The notes beneath the pieces were generated by a model. That model worked only from the letters and a program-made list of their open reading frames with translations. It made no database searches and had not been told where the DNA came from. Positions 39,845 through 50,800 of a DNA stretch of 64,000 bases are shown piece after piece. The DNA is from Cloeon dipterum. Its lineage: Eukaryota; Arthropoda; Insecta; Ephemeroptera; Baetidae. Within the stretch, counting starts at the first letter, position 1. Every line of letters begins with the position of its first letter. Both the position numbers and the translations under genes were made by a program. The DNA is taken from assembly GCF_949628265.1 (NCBI RefSeq), contig NC_088790.1:23874545-23938544 (forward strand), read 5' to 3'.

Positions 39845-41303
39845 TTGTTTGCTTCTCTAGTATTCAAGTGGACCTTGTTAAGTGGTGTACAGAACAGAAC
39901 ACAGACACACGTGACGTTTCTTTTCCTGTGCAAAGTTATCAATTGTATCAAAGATTGGTAAATACTAAGATAATTGTGTAAATAAATAAACACACACGCA
40001 TATATATTTATTAAAGAAGGTGTGGGGAAACTTCTACACCACAAAATTTACCTGAAATGACGATTTTTCATTTTAAATTTACGGAATTGAAGAAGGAATA
40101 AGAACATAGATAAAAAATAGAAACGATTTTTAAAATAAAAAATTGTCGTTTGAACGGGGTTGGAAAAGTTACAACTTTGATTAATGAGAACAACTCAATT
40201 TAATATTTTATTTGAGCGTTAGGTCAATTTTAGGTAATTCTCAAATAATTGAAGATCAGTTAATTTTCCTGCAGACATTCTCAAATAAGGATGGTTCCGC
40301 GTCTTCGACGAATTCCATTGGCTGCATCAGATAGTTTAAATTTCGGAAAAGAAATAAAGTAGTTTATATTTTTGGACTTAATGTAAAAATTGATGCAAAA
40401 TCATTAAATCAGCACTGAAGTTTTGAAACGTTGCGCATGATAACTGCTTTTTTAAACATTTCAGGTCAAGAGCCAATAGTGAATCTGGTTCTCACACTAC
40501 TGCCATACAATTATCTCCACTATCTCCAGTGGTGCTCAAGTGCCAGTATCAAAACAAAACAGCAGAGGCCGAGAGCGACATAAATAAGGATTCGATACTC
40601 TGCATTCTCTGCCTCAAGTGCACACCTACGTCAGTTAAAAAAAGCAGCAAATCTGCATTGAATGAAAAGGTACTGCGTCCTTTAAATGATATGTAATATC
40701 ATCGGCTCTGTTGATTATAAGGTGTCTTATTTTCAGGAAGCATAATATTATGCTGCCATAGTGTCTTGAGCAGCCTGAAAAGCCGAAAAACTTTGAGAGC
40801 TTCATTTTTTGCATTATCATTTTTCTTAATGCATACATAACATTTCCCGTTTTACAATCTTTTTAACCGATTTTCTGCGAAAGAAGTGCATTAAATAATT
40901 TAAGCCAACGTCGCGGGCTTTCACCAAAGATCCTTGGGGATATAATTATTTCGATTTTTTTCGCGCATGCGTTTGGTGCCCCGACAAGGAGGACTTGATG
41001 AACTTCATTTAAACAGCACCATCTGCAGGTTTCAATTAATTAACAATAAATTAAATACACATTCCCCAAGGAAACAATGAATTTTGGTATATCTGATAAT
41101 TTCTAACTGACACCTGCATACAATTTGTAAACATTTTCTGTTTTCAGCGGTCTTGCCGGCACTCATCATTTTCAGTGAGATTCTTTCATGTGAAAATGGC
41201 ACATCCACGCAATCTATTCCGGTAAAAGAGGATATTTATACATACATGATTGTGTAAATTTTAAGATTGAGTCGAGCAAACAGCAACCATACGGCGCTTA
41301 ACC
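39845..41303. other. Intergenic region between Nipped-B and the Brd8 copy
   Basis: An AATAAATAAA run around 39978-39988 is the likely Nipped-B polyadenylation signal. A segment at 40521-40579 recurs near 46239-46290. The rest is AT-rich and I see no gene in it. Confidence 0.5.
40521..40579 (+). repeat. Short dispersed repeat, copy 1
   Basis: This segment (TATCTCCAGTGGTGC, then CAGTATCAAAAC and AGCAGAGGCCGAGA) is repeated at 46239-46290 with small indels. The two copies flank the Brd8 copy with its palindromic element. Family and function are unknown. Confidence 0.55.
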
Positions 41304-43592
41304 ATGCACCAAGCTTCAGTAGAGGAGTGTGAGTATGATACATACATTTAATTTGGGATTTTATAAATCACTCATTGGAAATGTTTGGAACTTTTTAGCT
41401 CTAAAACTGAAGCGGCTACATTTCGATCAGTGGCCCATTCGTGAACAACTTGCATTGGCATCTTCGGTCCTTCGAAGTGGTGACCAAAATTGGTTTGTCT
41501 CCTTGGTTGTCTCTTGTGAAGTTTAAAACCCATTGGATTTTTAGGGCATCTGTGAGCAGGGCCATCAAACCGTACGGAGAGAAGGACAGACCCGGACAGA
41601 CCGAACGATTGGTTCTCTCAAAAGAACTGCGCCCTTCAGTAAGAGAAACTGCTGGAGAATGTCGAGACTCCCAAACGCCGGAGAGGTGACAAGGCCGAGG
41701 AATCAAAGCCTTTTACTCCAGGCGAGCTTATTGTTGAGAAGCTCCGGTCTCGTAAGTTTCCACTGAGCGGGCAGAATTTTGAATTTTTACTGGTGTTGGA
41801 TTTGCAGAGAGGCTGGAGGAATTGCAGGCTGCAATTGAGAATGTGAAGAAGCAGTATGCAAAGACGAAACAAGAGTATATATAAAAGTCAGTGTAAACGC
41901 GTCAGAGGAGTACCTTGACAAGATGATAGCTGAGATGGATGAGTAAATTCTATTTAAAATGATTAATCAGAATATAAATGCAAAATTCATGTGCCAACAG
42001 GGAAGCTAAACAGGAGGAAGAAAAGAAAAAACAGCATAAAATCTGGTTGAAAGAGAGGGAAGAAAAAATCAACGAGATTCAACGAGCCTGGTGACCACAT
42101 TCATGTAATTTTAATTTAATTCAGAGATTTGAATGTTTTTTTTTAAATTGTTTGAAAGAAACATTTTTTGGGAGGTATAAAAATTAATGGTTGAAAATAG
42201 TTCTGTGGGTTTTATTTTTTGTAACTAATTAATATATATTTGGCTGTCTCTTATTTTTGCATTAAATTGAATTATTTTCATGCATTTTTTAACCGATTCA
42301 CTTACCACAGTCTTGAGAAAGAAGACACTGGAGATGAGCGCGAGCAGCGACGCTGAAATCTCGCAGGACAGCGTGCTGAGCGAAGGCATTTCTGTTGAGC
42401 AGCCGTCCGAGGAGCAAAAGGCGACGCCTGCGACCCCAACGTCGCCCCTGCTCACCCACCTGCTCCAGAGCACTGCCACGGTCTCTCAGGTACTGAAAAG
42501 CAATATAAATATACAAGCAAGCCAACGTCCTCAGTCGTCAATTTTGCTTTCGGTCATAATGGCGCAGCGACAGACGAGTGGCAAACCAACCATCGGCAGT
42601 CTGTTGGCCACGTCCACACCTGTCAAGAGAGACGTCGCTCCTTTTTTGCCAGTTGTGTCCAGCTTGGCCTCTAGTTCTGTGGCAGGTACTGAGCAGCAGC
42701 AGCAACAACAACAACAGCCAGCTACAGGGGCGAGCTCACCTTCCTCAGGTTTGTCCGTACTTGATGCCAATCATTTATTTTTTTTCGGTTTGACAATATT
42801 TAAATTATAATTTTGACATATTTCTCAGTCTAGCTAATAATTAGTAAGTGCAGTACTGTAAAATATTATTGCGTCCTCGTCGCCGTAAATTAGAGATTTT
42901 TGCTTCAACCGGGTTTCGGAATTAAAAAATAACGAGACTATTAATTCGAACAATTTTTATGTCCATGAAACCTAACAATAAGTAATCGGCGACGAAACAG
43001 CCAAAATAAACCAGTTTAGCATAAAAACTTGATGCGTTAAACCTGTGAAAATCTGGGGTTCCCGGATTTTAGTATTTTGAAATGATATTTCTTAAAATAA
43101 TTTTCTGAAACAATTTTATGCCCTAAAAAAAGTGTGTTAAAATTAAGAATATTCTGAAATTATCGTATATTACTCCAAATTAAGTGTGGGGGACGAGATC
43201 AATCAAATTTTCTTGCTGAAATGACTATATTGGCCTATTTCGTAATCTGAGTGTGCTCGCGGCCCAGTGGATAGGAAGCAACAGTTTTTTTGTGGTGTGG
43301 CTGGGGCCGTATGGCCCGCCATATTGTTTTCAGGGGAGCGAACGGCTGCAACGGAGCCCGGAAACCTGTCGATCAATACTGGGCAATATATCGACATTTC
43401 CCTGTCCTTTAACACTGTACGATATAGATTTATCACCCAGTATCGATCGATATTTTTCAAAAATGCGTGCAGCCGACCGCCCGCGGAATCACGTTTAACT
43501 TTGTGGGACAAGGGCTATTATTGAATTATTTTTTTCGGCCTTTTGCAAGGCCGGGCCCCTAAAAGGGCCGATTATGGGAGGGGTGGATGCCT

Positions 43593-44198
43593 TCAAGCAA
43601 ACCTTGAAGGTCTTCGTGCTCGGGGACGCGGCGCCCTACGAGCGAAGTCAAGCACGTGGATCGTGATCCGCTGGCTTGCAAACGCACGGTGAAGCAGTTC
43701 CAGAACAAAGTCCTGGTCAACACCATCCAAGCCGGAACATATTCGCGGCAAATACAACTCTCGAATGTCGTTCTGCCGCGCATAACGCGCCAGGCCGGCA
43801 ATCATGAGGTGCACGCCGCCAATATGGCCATCTGGATCGTGGTGCAGCTTCTGTGTCGAACGCGGCTTCGACACGCAGAGAAGCATCGTGGTGTTGTCCG
43901 GCATTAGCTCAGCCGCCACGTAGCCAAGGTCTGCCCGCGGATGTCGTTGCCGCAACACATTGGGTTGCCAGCGTGCCAGTTGCCTCGTGTGCAACGCCAA
44001 GCCGGCTCCCATTGCGAAGTCGGCTCCGACCGCTTGGGCCTTGGTTCCGGGGCATTTGAGCAAATCGCCTCGCGACACCCTTATCCTACATCTGCTGTCG
44101 GAAGGACGCTTTATGCCATGTCGCCTGATGCGATCCACGTCCCGCAAGTACTTTTGGTACTCGCCGGACGGAAAACGCTCCTGGCGGGACATGGGCAA
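43593..44198 (-). CDS. OARD1/TARG1-like macrodomain protein (intronless)
   Basis: Family members remove ADP-ribose esters from acidic residues of proteins and hydrolyse O-acetyl-ADP-ribose. The 201-residue ORF shows the OARD1 pattern in order: RGDLLKCPGTKAQAV at about residues 44-58 (beta strand and GDL), then ADFAMGAGLAL (MGAG loop). Next comes MLLCVSKPRSTQK, with a lysine where TARG1 has its catalytic one, then LYLPRICSGLDGVDQDF, with the aspartate of the GLD motif, and ITIHVLDF at the end. The family core is about 150 residues; here it has a basic N-terminal extension of about 40 and an Arg/Pro-rich tail. It is GC-rich, unlike its surroundings, and lies inside a foldback element. A minus-strand TATA box is 113 bp upstream of the ATG. 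Activity is inferred, not shown. Confidence 0.7.
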   Translation of the reverse strand: MPMSRQERFPSGEYQKYLRDVDRIRRHGIKRPSDSRCRIRVSRGDLLKCPGTKAQAVGADFAMGAGLALHTRQLARWQPNVLRQRHPRADLGYVAAELMPDNTTMLLCVSKPRSTQKLHHDPDGHIGGVHLMIAGLARYARQNDIRELYLPRICSGLDGVDQDFVLELLHRAFASQRITIHVLDFARRAPRPRARRPSRFA

Positions 44199-44310
44199 AA
44201 AGCGGAAAACTCAAAAATGAGAGAAACTCGAAAAAACGCGGAAAAACGCGAGGGAGGTGTGTGTGGGGGTGATGCCGATATACGACCACGCGTCCTTCCG
44301 GTTGCCCAAA

Positions 44311-44320
44311 GCTTATATAA
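44311..44320 (-). promoter_or_regulatory. TATA box upstream of the macrodomain ORF
   Basis: The minus strand reads TTATATAAGC here. Transcription would be expected to start about 30 bp downstream (near 44285), leaving a short leader before the ATG at 44198. The mirrored inner arm has GGTTATAAAAGC at 44827-44838 on the plus strand, facing the other way. Confidence 0.5.
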
Positions 44321-44836
44321 CCTCGGTCAAGGAGGCGGGGCGAACGAAGCTGATCGGCGCTCCCTCTGTGTGAAGGAATTTACAACAGGTAGCGTCGCGC
44401 GCGAAACTTACCTAGCTCTCTGAATTTTCATGATAAACGGACAAATTCGGTGTCAAAAAGCGCGGAAATAAATTTCGCATTGGGCCTGTTGTGTCGATTT
44501 TTTAATTTCGACCCTTAAATACTTTTATTCTCTTCGGAAGGTTCTCGTGGTGCAAATGTTAAATTTTGGGAGCTAATTTCTCTGGCATGAATTATCCTAT
44601 TTTTATTGCTCATTTTTTGGATAAATTATTTAAGGGTCGAAACTAAAAAATTGACACAACATGCCCAATGCGAAATTTATTTCCGCGCTTTTTGACACCG
44701 AATTCGTCCAATTTTCATTGAAATTGAGAGAGCTAAGCAGGTTTCGCCCGCGATGCTATCTGTTGTAAATTCCTTCACACAGAGGGAGAGCCGATCAGCT
44801 TCCTTCTCTCTACCTCCTTGTGTGAGGTTATAAAAG
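44311..44836. repeat. Inner inverted repeat with outward-facing TATA boxes
   Basis: Arms 44311-44520 and 44625-44836 are inverted copies with high similarity. Shared blocks include GTGTCAAAAAGCGCGGAAAT, AAATTTCGCATTGGGC and CTCTGTGTGAAGGAATTTAC. A unique loop of about 100 bp separates them. The arrangement is that of a symmetric bidirectional promoter. Confidence 0.8.
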
Positions 44837-46238
44837 CTTTTATAAGGCATAAATAATTGGTTTTAGAAAATTATTTTACGGAAAACATCATTTCAAAATA
44901 CTAAAATCTAGGAATCCCAGATTTTCACAAGTTTAACGCATCAAGTTTTAATGCTAAACTGGTCAATTTTGGCTGTTTCGTCGCCGATTATTTAGGTTTC
45001 ATGCGCATAAAAGTTGGCCAAAAAATCTAGTATGTTTTCATACCGAAGTCCAGTCGCAGGAAAAATCCCTATTTTGCCGCGACCAGGACGTAATATTATT
45101 TTACAGTACTGCAGTTACTAACTATTAGCTAGACCGAGAAAAAGGCCAAAATTCTAATTTAAAATAGTCAAACCGAAAAAAAATAAATGATAGGCATCAA
45201 GTACGGACTAACCTTTATTTTTTTTAAAAAAATTTTAAAATGTAGGTAAAAGATATAATGGCTTATTAGCATTTACTGATGAGCAAGTCCAGCAAGTGGG
45301 AAACGAGATAAGGAAGCAATCGCCACGATGTGTCAGCAGACGAATCGGCTCCACCAATAAAAAAGGGAATCGTCAGACGAAGAACCGTAGTTAATTAGTG
45401 TTTTTTTTTTATTTCGCTGCGTATGTCTATAATGAAACTCAATAAATGATTAATCTTTGTCAAAATTATTATGTCTATAGTTTAAAAAAATCTTCATTAC
45501 ACATTCCCAACTAAAAATTCATTACAGGACATCAATGAAAGATATGAATTGCTATCAAATTTAATTCCTTTGATTAAATAATTTGGCTATATGATGTTAT
45601 TCCACAACTTGCTATCAAGTAATTTAGTTGGATTGATGATATCGCGAATGAAATTCCCTTATTTTTTATCGAGATTTTGTTAAATAAAGGAGTGCTTTAC
45701 CGTTTGAACGGCTTGTGAACTTTTCGCGCTTTCATTTTATTTTTTATTTTTATAAAACTTAAACGGCATAATTGTTCATACCATTGAAAGCCTAAGATCT
45801 TAAAAAATTCTCTTTGCAAGTAAGTGCAAAATTTTTACAGAATTTGTAAAAAGCAAACTTTCAAACTTTAAAGACTGTTGAAGACAAAGAAATCGTGGAT
45901 TATATTGATAATCCCGTAGATACCATTATTATGCATTTTTTTTATTCATTGTTATTTTCATTCATTTTATAAGTTTTAATGTTTTCGGAGAACGTGACGA
46001 TAATATTTTTGATTTGCATTGTAAGCTATCTCTTGAAAAACTTACAGAAAAATGGGATCCTAGCTGTGTTATATTATTTTAAGTTTGATAAGAATTATCC
46101 TGATTATTCTCAAGATAAATACCACCAAGCATTCTCGTATAATATAGTCCTGTACGTCCCGCTTTTCTGTTAGTAAATAACTTCTTAACTCCTTAGCAAA
46201 CACCCTATTTGTTTTGGTACTCACAATCAGCGCCGTGT

Positions 46239-46290
46239 ATCTCCAGTGGTGCACAGCGTCAGTATCAAAACAGCAGAGGTCGAGAACGAG
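46239..46290 (+). repeat. Short dispersed repeat, copy 2
   Basis: This matches 40521-40579 in CTCCAGTGGTGC, CAGTATCAAAAC and AGCAGAGGTCGAGA, with small indels. Confidence 0.55.
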
Positions 46291-46779
46291 GAAACTCGTA
46301 CATCGTTCTGTCACAAGCAACCCTTACCCGGTCATAAATCTACATTGGTCCAATTGTTTATACAAACAACAAACAACCAGATGTGCGCGACTGATTCGGT
46401 TCTTTGAATTTTACAAACGGTTCAGTTTTTTATTTCCATGTTAACAATACAAACGAGTAAAAGCCCCGCTGTCCTAAATATAAATAGATCTTTCTTAAGG
46501 GATGCTCGTTGAGAAATTATTGTCGTTTGAACTTTCCTCAAGGTCTCAAATTTTCTTCCGGCTGACCAAGTTGTGTTATTTTATAGATATCTGGTCGCCA
46601 AAGATATGTTCAGTAATCATTGCACAAAATTATTAAAAATATTTAATTGTGACTAAAAAATGTTTAGAGAGTATCCTTGCTTGAAATTTGCATTCCGGTT
46701 TAATGCAGCAACAAAGTGTCGTGAAATTTTTAATGAAATGAATGCTTAATAAAAATTGAGAGTAAATGCTACCAAGGAC

Positions 46780-47000
46780 GGCTGCAGAATGCGAGGTAGA
46801 GGCAAACTGCTCGTCGTTCGCCTGCCTTTACTTTACAACGAGAACTGATTGTGAGACACGATGAAGGATTCGAAAGTAGGCACCCCGTTCGTTACGACTA
46901 CTGTGTGACGATGTCTAATCAAGGATCCATTATATCTGTTTCGACGTGGCACGTGGAACTCGCTTTCTTCCCTCCACAAGTCTTTCTCAGATCAGTAGAT
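46780..47000 (-). repeat. Possible tRNA-derived SINE, copy 1
   Basis: This resembles 52752-52985 on the same strand. Shared blocks are GAGAACTGATTGTGAGACACGATG (or GAGAGCTG...), TTCGAA, GTCTAATCAAG and the CACAAGTCTTTC end. Read on the minus strand, each copy has a B-box-like TTCGAATCC preceded by a tRNA-sized segment. The A box is weak, so the tRNA origin is tentative. Confidence 0.4.
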
Positions 47001-47891
47001 CTTCAGGCTTTCTAACAATCGAATTGGTTAACTAATATTACGTTTTAACCATTGGTAAATAATTCGGATTGCTCTAAAATAAATCCTATCAAGTTTTACA
47101 ATTTTCCTCTTTACTAGAAAAATTCACCGCCTGAAAGATAAACAGTATCTTTTGGAATCCAGGGTAAATTTCTGCCAAATTAAACTATAAGCGTTTTTTA
47201 GGGTGTATAAACAAACAAAAACACAATGAATTGAGCATAAACAGTTTTATTTCATTCAAAATTGCAAGTCAGCATATCATTTTTCCTCCTTAATTTTTGG
47301 TCTACACAGCGATCGATTTACAAGATATTAACCTCGGTTTGAACTATTCTATCAGTTTTATTTTAATGCGTTGCTCCATTTCCACATTTCCTAAATTTTT
47401 ACAAGCGCATCATAATCTACTGGATTAAAATCTGAAACGTTTTACAATCAAAAAATTTTTTGACGAAATCTATATATTTTATTTCGAAACCAAGAACGAT
47501 TGGGATTTTGATATCATAGAGAGTCAAGTTGTGTGTCACATGCACTGCTATACAAATGAGAAAACGATTTAAAATTAAATGCAAAAAGTGCAGGTGAAAA
47601 GCGTGGTCAAAAAACGTTACAATTATATGTACAACCCTGTAGTCTTGATCCGGCACTAGCAGGAATATTTTTTTTATTAACAATATTCAATTACACCATT
47701 AAGGAACAGGTGGAAAATGACGATTGATTTTTAGTTTAAAACGGCTAAAAAGATTTTTGTGTTTCATATTTAACAAGAATCGAATTTTCAGCCAGAGAAA
47801 TAAAATAATAATAACAAATAAATGATAGAGAATTGGAGAGAGGGTGAGAAGAGACGAAACTAGCAAGGCGCGCGCGTCGTCGTGCCGCGAT

Positions 47892-50800
47892 TTAGAGATA
47901 CTCGAAGAAGAGCACCCAGTACGTGGCGTTGAGAATGAAGAAGAAGAGCGGAAATCCGCATCGCGAGCAGCGATCGATGTTGAGGGCGCGCAGCCGAGCC
48001 TTCTGGGCCTTGGTCGGCTTTGGCGGGGCCGGCGGCTGCCCAGTCAAGATGCGAGCGTTCTCCTTCTCAACAACATAACACACAAAAAATCTCCTTTCAA
48101 TTTAATCTTATTAAATTCAAGTTTCAAATTAATTTTTAAAAAAAGCTTTTTGTCAGAATACAAATCATGATGAATGTGTCAATTTGTGTGAATGTTTTGA
48201 AAGAGAATTTTTCGGAGATATCTAGAGCTTTTCAGAGCAACTTTTGAAAATACAATGTAAAAATTCCACTTTTCCTCGTTGGAAATGTTTTATCTTTGCT
48301 GTAATTTAAAATTTTGTTATATTTCCAGACGAAATGTCACAGCTTGAAGGACAAAATTGACATTTGATTGAGTAAACTCAACGAAATTTACACAAGAAAT
48401 CAGTATTCGCTTATAGATTTCTTAATGTTTTTAAAAATTTTTTACGGATTTTACGGGACAATTTTGGAAAACTTTAAAACCTCTAAATTTCATCTCCCTG
48501 GGTTGCATTTTCAAAAATAAGCTGGACTTTGGATTCCGCTCGCCGAGACCAATCAAAGGAACCCAAAATTTGATGTCCTAAATCTAATTTTGGATTTAAT
48601 TTAAAATTTTGGAAACGAGCTCAAGATTTTGGAATTTTTAAAATGTGTTTTAGAGCTTTCCTACAACGCATGTGTGAATGTGTGTGATAATTTCTGAATG
48701 GTATTCGTTTTTTGCTTTCGAGAAATTCCACTTCAAATCTAAATAGCTCGAAGCTTTTATTTTTTGACTAATATACCAACTCCAAATCTCAGGTTTCAAC
48801 CATCAGGATTGGAAAAATTACCCACCGCTTGACTCAACATCCTTTGACCAGCTGAAAGGTTTCGGGGGATGCTCAACCCTTTCATCCCCTTTTTATATAT
48901 TTATAGCAAAAATGTATAAATATGCGTTTGCTTTCTCAGGGCTTAAAAATATTTGAAATTATTCAAAACTCACTCTAAATTACTATCCCATAACTTATTT
49001 AAAAATTAAAACAGTTTTTATCAGAGAGCTTTACCTCTTATAGTTTTTATTGAAATAAATACAAGAATAAATTTTTAAATATTTTTACTCTTTTCAAAGC
49101 CGTTAAAATGTAAGAAATTTGGGGTAGTCTCATGGTGTGAAGTTTTTGAAATTCTGATGGGTTAGATTTCGAGATTTAAAGTGGATGAAGAATATTTTTT
49201 TAGTTTTAAAGTTATTTTTTTTAAATACAATGTACTCGTTAATTTTCACGCATGTAAGCAAATTTTCCTGAGCTCATTTTCAAAATTTTAATCAGCAAAT
49301 GATTGAAATAAAATTAAATTGGGGCACACATTTTAAACAGTAAAAATATTTTCGGATTAATGCGCTATTTTTCGTCAGTGACGATTTCTTAGATGATTTT
49401 ATATATTTGAAAATTTAATTTTTCACCAATTCGATTACATCAATTCAACTGACAATTTTTCCAGAAATTAAACTTTAAAAAAGCATTGATTTTGACTTTT
49501 TTCTATAATAAATTAGCGAGCAATTTTATCTATTTAAAAATCCAACCAGCTCTTCATTTTCACTTTTGCAGTAGTTTCACGGTATTGCTCTTGATTTTTA
49601 ATAAAAAAAATTGTTGTAATAAAATTACCGTTGAAAAAACAAGATAGTCATAAAGCTACGAACCTTGAATATTTTTAATTTTTCATTTATTTAAATCATT
49701 TAAATGATGTTGTGCAAAATCCTTCAATCGCTTGTTGATTCAATTTCTTACTAAAATATTTTAACAGTTTAAAGAATATTTAAAAATTTGGGAAAAAATT
49801 CCAAAAAATATATTTTTAACAGAAATTGTAGTAAATATATAAAAGAAATGAAATCACCTTTGCGGCCAGGTCGAACACTTTGTCTGCCTTGGGGTCGGGC
49901 GGCGGCTTCGGGGCGTCGTTGTCGCCGAGCACGATGTTGACCAAGCAGTACTCCATCAGCGCCATGAACACAAAACTGCACGCGTCCCGATTGAAATCAG
50001 GCATTATTTCCCTCCAGTTTATGTATGTATTCTCTACTCACATGGTGCACACGGACATGAAGGCGTCCACGGCCTTTAGATAGGACACAGGCGGCAGGGA
50101 CGCTTGCGACTTTGCGTGCTGCGTCGACAGGGTCAGCAGCGAGGTCACGCCCAGGGTCACGCGGGCCGGGGCCGCCTCAGGTTTGATCCAAAACGACACC
50201 CACTGCAAAGGTTAATTTCAATTTGAAAGCTTGAAAAATACATTTTTTAATTATTAACGAAGCACTTAGTTGATTTTTTTTAAATTTTTTCTTGATTTTG
50301 AGACTCACAGACATGATGACGATCAGACAGGTGGGGACGTAGGTGTGGAAAAGGTAGTATCCGAGGCGTCTCTTCAGCACGAACACGACCTCCAGGCACG
50401 TGAAGTTTCCGGTTGAGTAGACCTGCGTGCAGTCGGCCGTGTAGTTCTTCACCAGCTGCAGCTGCGGCAGCTCGATGTTGTCGTCCACCACCAGCGGCAC
50501 TTCCGGGTCCCACTGGAAGATCATGTCGTCCGTCGTGTGCGACACTGTTCAAATTCATAATGCAATTAGGAAAATTGAGGATTAAATCAATCAATAATAG
50601 ACACGTACGGCTTTCCATCTGCAGTTTACACTCTTGCGTGTCGTGCGGGTAGATGAGGAAATTCATCGCGCAAGACAGCTTTAAGGTTAGCCTAAAATTT
50701 TAACAGATTATATTGTAATTAAAATCAGGTTTCTGGAGATTATGTGGTTGAAATTTGTATTAAAAACCTAATTAAACTCAGTAAAGCTCAGCTACGAGTT

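Larger units (their letters stand above)
42747..45214. mobile_element. Large palindromic (foldback) element carrying a macrodomain ORF
   Basis: The outer arms, 42747 to about 43115 and about 44865 to 45214, are inverted copies of each other. They share end sequence AGGTTNGTCCGTACTTGATG and inner blocks such as ACTTGATGCGTTAAAC and GGCTGTTTCGTCGCCGATTA. A second inverted pair lies inside at 44311-44520 and 44625-44836. The left half additionally contains about 1.2 kb (43115-44310) with an intronless ORF on the minus strand; the right half goes directly from inner arm to outer arm. I read this as an inverted duplication or foldback transposon in which one half has lost, or never gained, the cargo. 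No transposase is visible and no target-site duplication is evident. It occupies the last intron of the Brd8 copy, with the left end on the splice donor. Confidence 0.75.
41304..45394 (+). pseudogene. Broken copy of Brd8 (bromodomain-containing protein 8), N-terminal part
   Basis: Brd8 is a subunit of the NuA4/TIP60 histone acetyltransferase complex. Exon remnants: 41304-41328, 41399-41492, 41545-41751, 41808-41942, 42001-42090, 42311-42748 and a possible last exon 45246-45394. The homology is clear: REQLALASSVLRSGDQNW, SVSRAIKPYGEKDRP, then DWFSQKNCA and LLENVETPKRRRGDK match the SANT-like N-terminus of Brd8. A coiled-coil stretch and a Ser/Pro/Gln-rich region (SPLLTHLLQS, PTIGSLLATSTPVK) follow. 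The frame is broken by a 10-bp tandem duplication near 41587-41606, an in-frame TAA at 41639-41641 and a TA insertion near 41874-41883. The exon-6 entry phase also disagrees. Introns are retained, so it is not a retrocopy. The bromodomain end is absent. Assembly error is possible but less likely, given three separate lesions. Confidence 0.75.
45395..47891. other. Intergenic region between the Brd8 copy and ort
   Basis: This AT-rich stretch holds the second copy of a short repeat (46239-46290) and a possible tRNA-derived SINE (about 46780-47000). No coding region or RNA gene could be supported. Part of the right side should be the ort 3' UTR. Confidence 0.45.

Noticed and set aside
41000..41040. 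CAGCACCATCTGCAGG, similar to a MITE end
   Set aside because: The match is about 12 bases and without a partner; likely chance.
41304..42100. Initial reading of this coiled-coil region as a stathmin-like gene
   Set aside because: The order of motifs (RSGDQNW, SVSRAIKP, DWFSQK, ETPKRRRG) fits Brd8 much better.
43941..44423. Plus-strand 160-codon frame
   Set aside because: It overlaps the macrodomain ORF in antisense and shows no homology; it is a GC-driven shadow.
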